A DNA stretch of 14,676 nucleotides, taken from positions 1-14,676 of the forward strand of contig JAISXC010000219.1 of assembly GCA_031270875.1 (NCBI GenBank), given 5' to 3'. Position numbers and translations under genes: made by a program. Position 1 is the first letter of the stretch, and each line of letters begins with the position of its first letter. Shown piece by piece: positions 13,872-14,676 of this stretch. Below the pieces are notes generated by a model that was given only the letters and a program-made list of their open reading frames with translations, was not told the origin of the DNA and did no database searches. The DNA is from Desulfovibrio sp. GTDB taxonomy: Bacteria > Desulfobacterota > Desulfovibrionia > Desulfovibrionales > Desulfovibrionaceae.

Positions 13872-14387
13872 ATGCTGAATAAAGTCACCATCATCGGCCG
13901 CCTTGGCCGCGACCCGGAATTGCGCTACACCCAGAGCGGCTCTCCCGTCGCCAGCCTGAACGTGGCGACGGACGAATCGTATACCGACCGTGACGGCAAC
14001 AGGGTTGAACGCACGGAATGGCACCGCGTCTCTGTTTTTCAGCGTCAGGCTGAGAGCTGCGCCAATTACCTGGCCAAGGGCAGCCTTGTCTATGTGGAGG
14101 GCGGCCTCACCACGCGCAAATGGCAGGACCAGAGCGGGCAGGACAGGTATTCCACGGAGATCAGGGCGCAGCGCGTCCTGTTTCTGGACCGCAAAAATGA
14201 CGGAGCGCGCGGCCGCGCCGCGGAGGAGGGTTATGAAAATCCGGCTCGCCCCGCTTCCGCCGGTCAGAGCGGACGCGCGGGAGGAGGGCAGCAAGCCCAG
14301 CAGGACAAGCACGGCGCTTCCCCCCACGAGGATTTGGGCCCCGCGTTCCCTTCCGAGGCGGCAAGCATGGATGAGGTGCCGTTTTAG
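13872..14387 (+). CDS. ssb: Single-stranded DNA-binding protein
   Basis: A 171-residue SSB that coats single-stranded DNA during replication, repair and recombination. Residues 1-110 form the OB fold: MLNKVTIIGRLGRDPELRYT, then TEWHRVSVFQRQAESCANYL and KGSLVYVEGGLTTRKWQDQSG. A flexible Gly/Gln/Ala-rich linker (about 112-160) follows. The protein ends with the acidic tip MDEVPF, the variant of the DDDIPF tail that recruits partner proteins. AGGAG six bases before the ATG confirms the start. It probably has its own promoter. Length is normal for the family. Confidence 0.97.
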   Translation: MLNKVTIIGRLGRDPELRYTQSGSPVASLNVATDESYTDRDGNRVERTEWHRVSVFQRQAESCANYLAKGSLVYVEGGLTTRKWQDQSGQDRYSTEIRAQRVLFLDRKNDGARGRAAEEGYENPARPASAGQSGRAGGGQQAQQDKHGASPHEDLGPAFPSEAASMDEVPF

Positions 14388-14409
14388 TCAAAAAAATTTC
14401 CGAAGGTGG

Positions 14410-14438
14410 TTGACATTTCGTTCAATTATTCACAAGAT
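14410..14438 (+). promoter_or_regulatory. Probable sat promoter
   Basis: A perfect -35 TTGACA (14410-14415) is followed 17 bp later by CAAGAT (14433-14438), a weak -10 matching three of six bases. It lies in a locally AT-rich stretch between ssb and sat, about 90 bp before the sat start codon. A Rex-like operator overlaps the spacer and -10, consistent with a repressible promoter. Confidence 0.5.
14418..14435. promoter_or_regulatory. Candidate Rex operator upstream of sat
   Basis: TCGTTCAATTATTCACAA fits the Rex-type palindrome TTGTGAA-N4-TTCACAA: the right half-site TTCACAA is perfect and the left matches four of seven bases. Rex senses NADH/NAD+ and is known to repress sat in Desulfovibrio vulgaris Hildenborough. 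The site covers the promoter spacer and part of the -10, where bound repressor would block RNA polymerase. Binding here is inferred. Confidence 0.5.
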
Positions 14439-14455
14439 GACCGTGACCTGCATTC

Positions 14456-14490
14456 TTGCCGCGGGGCCGTTCTGGGGGCTCGCGCGGCAA
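14456..14490 (+). other. Hairpin in the sat leader RNA
   Basis: TTGCCGCG (14456-14463) and CGCGGCAA (14483-14490) form a perfect 8-bp stem enclosing 19 bases, within which GCC and GGC can pair further. It is in the predicted sat leader, about 25 bases before the ribosome-binding site. No U-run follows, so it is not a standard terminator; it may stabilise the abundant sat message or regulate translation. Confidence 0.4.
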
Positions 14491-14527
14491 GGCAAACGGA
14501 AACACTACAACAGATGGAGGATCCACA

Positions 14528-14676
14528 ATGTCCAAACTCGTCCCCCCGCACGGAGGTAAAGGTCTGGTATGTTGCCTTCTTGAAGGCAGCGCTTTGGAGA
14601 GCGAGAAGAAGAAGGCCGCCGGCCTGAAGCGGATCGAAATTTCCTCGCGCAGCAAGGGCGACCTCATCATGATGGG
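14528..14676 (+). CDS. sat: Sulfate adenylyltransferase (ATP sulfurylase), N-terminal part
   Basis: The first 49 codons are present and the gene runs off the right end. The peptide starts MSKLVPPHGGKGLVCCLLEG and later reads IEISSRSKGDLIMMG, matching the N-terminus of the dissimilatory Sat of Desulfovibrio and relatives. The enzyme activates sulfate with ATP to adenosine 5'-phosphosulfate and pyrophosphate, the first cytoplasmic step of sulfate respiration. GGAGG (14516-14520) lies seven bases before the ATG, a strong ribosome-binding site as expected for a highly expressed protein. The promoter and Rex-like site upstream suggest redox control. This is the clearest marker that the organism is a sulfate reducer. 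Confidence 0.92.
   Translation, partial: MSKLVPPHGGKGLVCCLLEGSALESEKKKAAGLKRIEISSRSKGDLIMM

Noticed and set aside
14359..14385. CGGCA...TGCCG followed by TTTT at the ssb 3' end as an intrinsic terminator
   Set aside because: Only a 5-bp stem with a 13-base loop and four T; too weak, and within the coding sequence.
14406..14627. Plus-strand open frame of about 73 codons overlapping the start of sat
   Set aside because: It is in another frame from sat, has no family match and overlaps the promoter region.

Overview
The window most likely comes from a sulfate-reducing deltaproteobacterium of the Desulfovibrionaceae (Desulfovibrio-like). The right end starts a dissimilatory-type sulfate adenylyltransferase (sat). 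The left end carries a GAK-type gene set (amphi-Trp proteins, a PhoU/kinase fusion and a probable ATP-grasp protein) of the kind known from Desulfovibrio. The DNA is mostly GC-rich with strongly GC-biased third codon positions. The exception is a more AT-rich stretch around 1780-2110. Genes are tightly packed. I see no tRNA, rRNA, CRISPR array, transposase or phage gene.

Left arm (about 1-3810, minus strand). Reading in the direction of transcription, this is a compact operon: a doubtful 40-codon basic ORF, an amphi-Trp-like protein with a low-complexity tail, a PHP-type metallophosphoesterase-like protein (stop and start overlap as TAATG), a second small amphi-Trp protein, a PhoU-like/aminoglycoside-phosphotransferase-like fusion, and the first 24 codons of a probable ATP-grasp protein that leaves the window. 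This is the least understood part. It looks like an uncharacterised phospho-signalling or small-molecule phosphorylation system.

The divergent intergenic region 3810-4021 contains TGACA/TGTCA elements spaced exactly 11 bp apart.

Right arm (4022-14676, plus strand). A D-2-hydroxyacid dehydrogenase abuts queA (tRNA queuosine biosynthesis). Next comes a complete four-subunit 2-oxoacid:ferredoxin oxidoreductase in the order delta-alpha-beta-gamma (Kor/Vor type), which turns 2-oxoacids into acyl-CoA plus reduced ferredoxin. After a promoter-like sequence there is an unusual acetyl-CoA carboxylase operon: biotin carboxylase, a fused alpha-beta carboxyltransferase, and a protein with two tandem biotinyl-like domains, only the second of which has a candidate biotin-accepting lysine. 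Then follow a small hypothetical gene, ssb and the start of sat. The sat leader has a consensus -35, a Rex-like operator and a hairpin.

The most interesting points are the GAK-like operon, the two-domain biotin carrier, the unusual zinc ribbon of the fused carboxyltransferase, and the unclear translation start of the biotin carboxylase, where a 32-codon ORF runs into an A-rich run that would join it to the main frame by a -1 shift.
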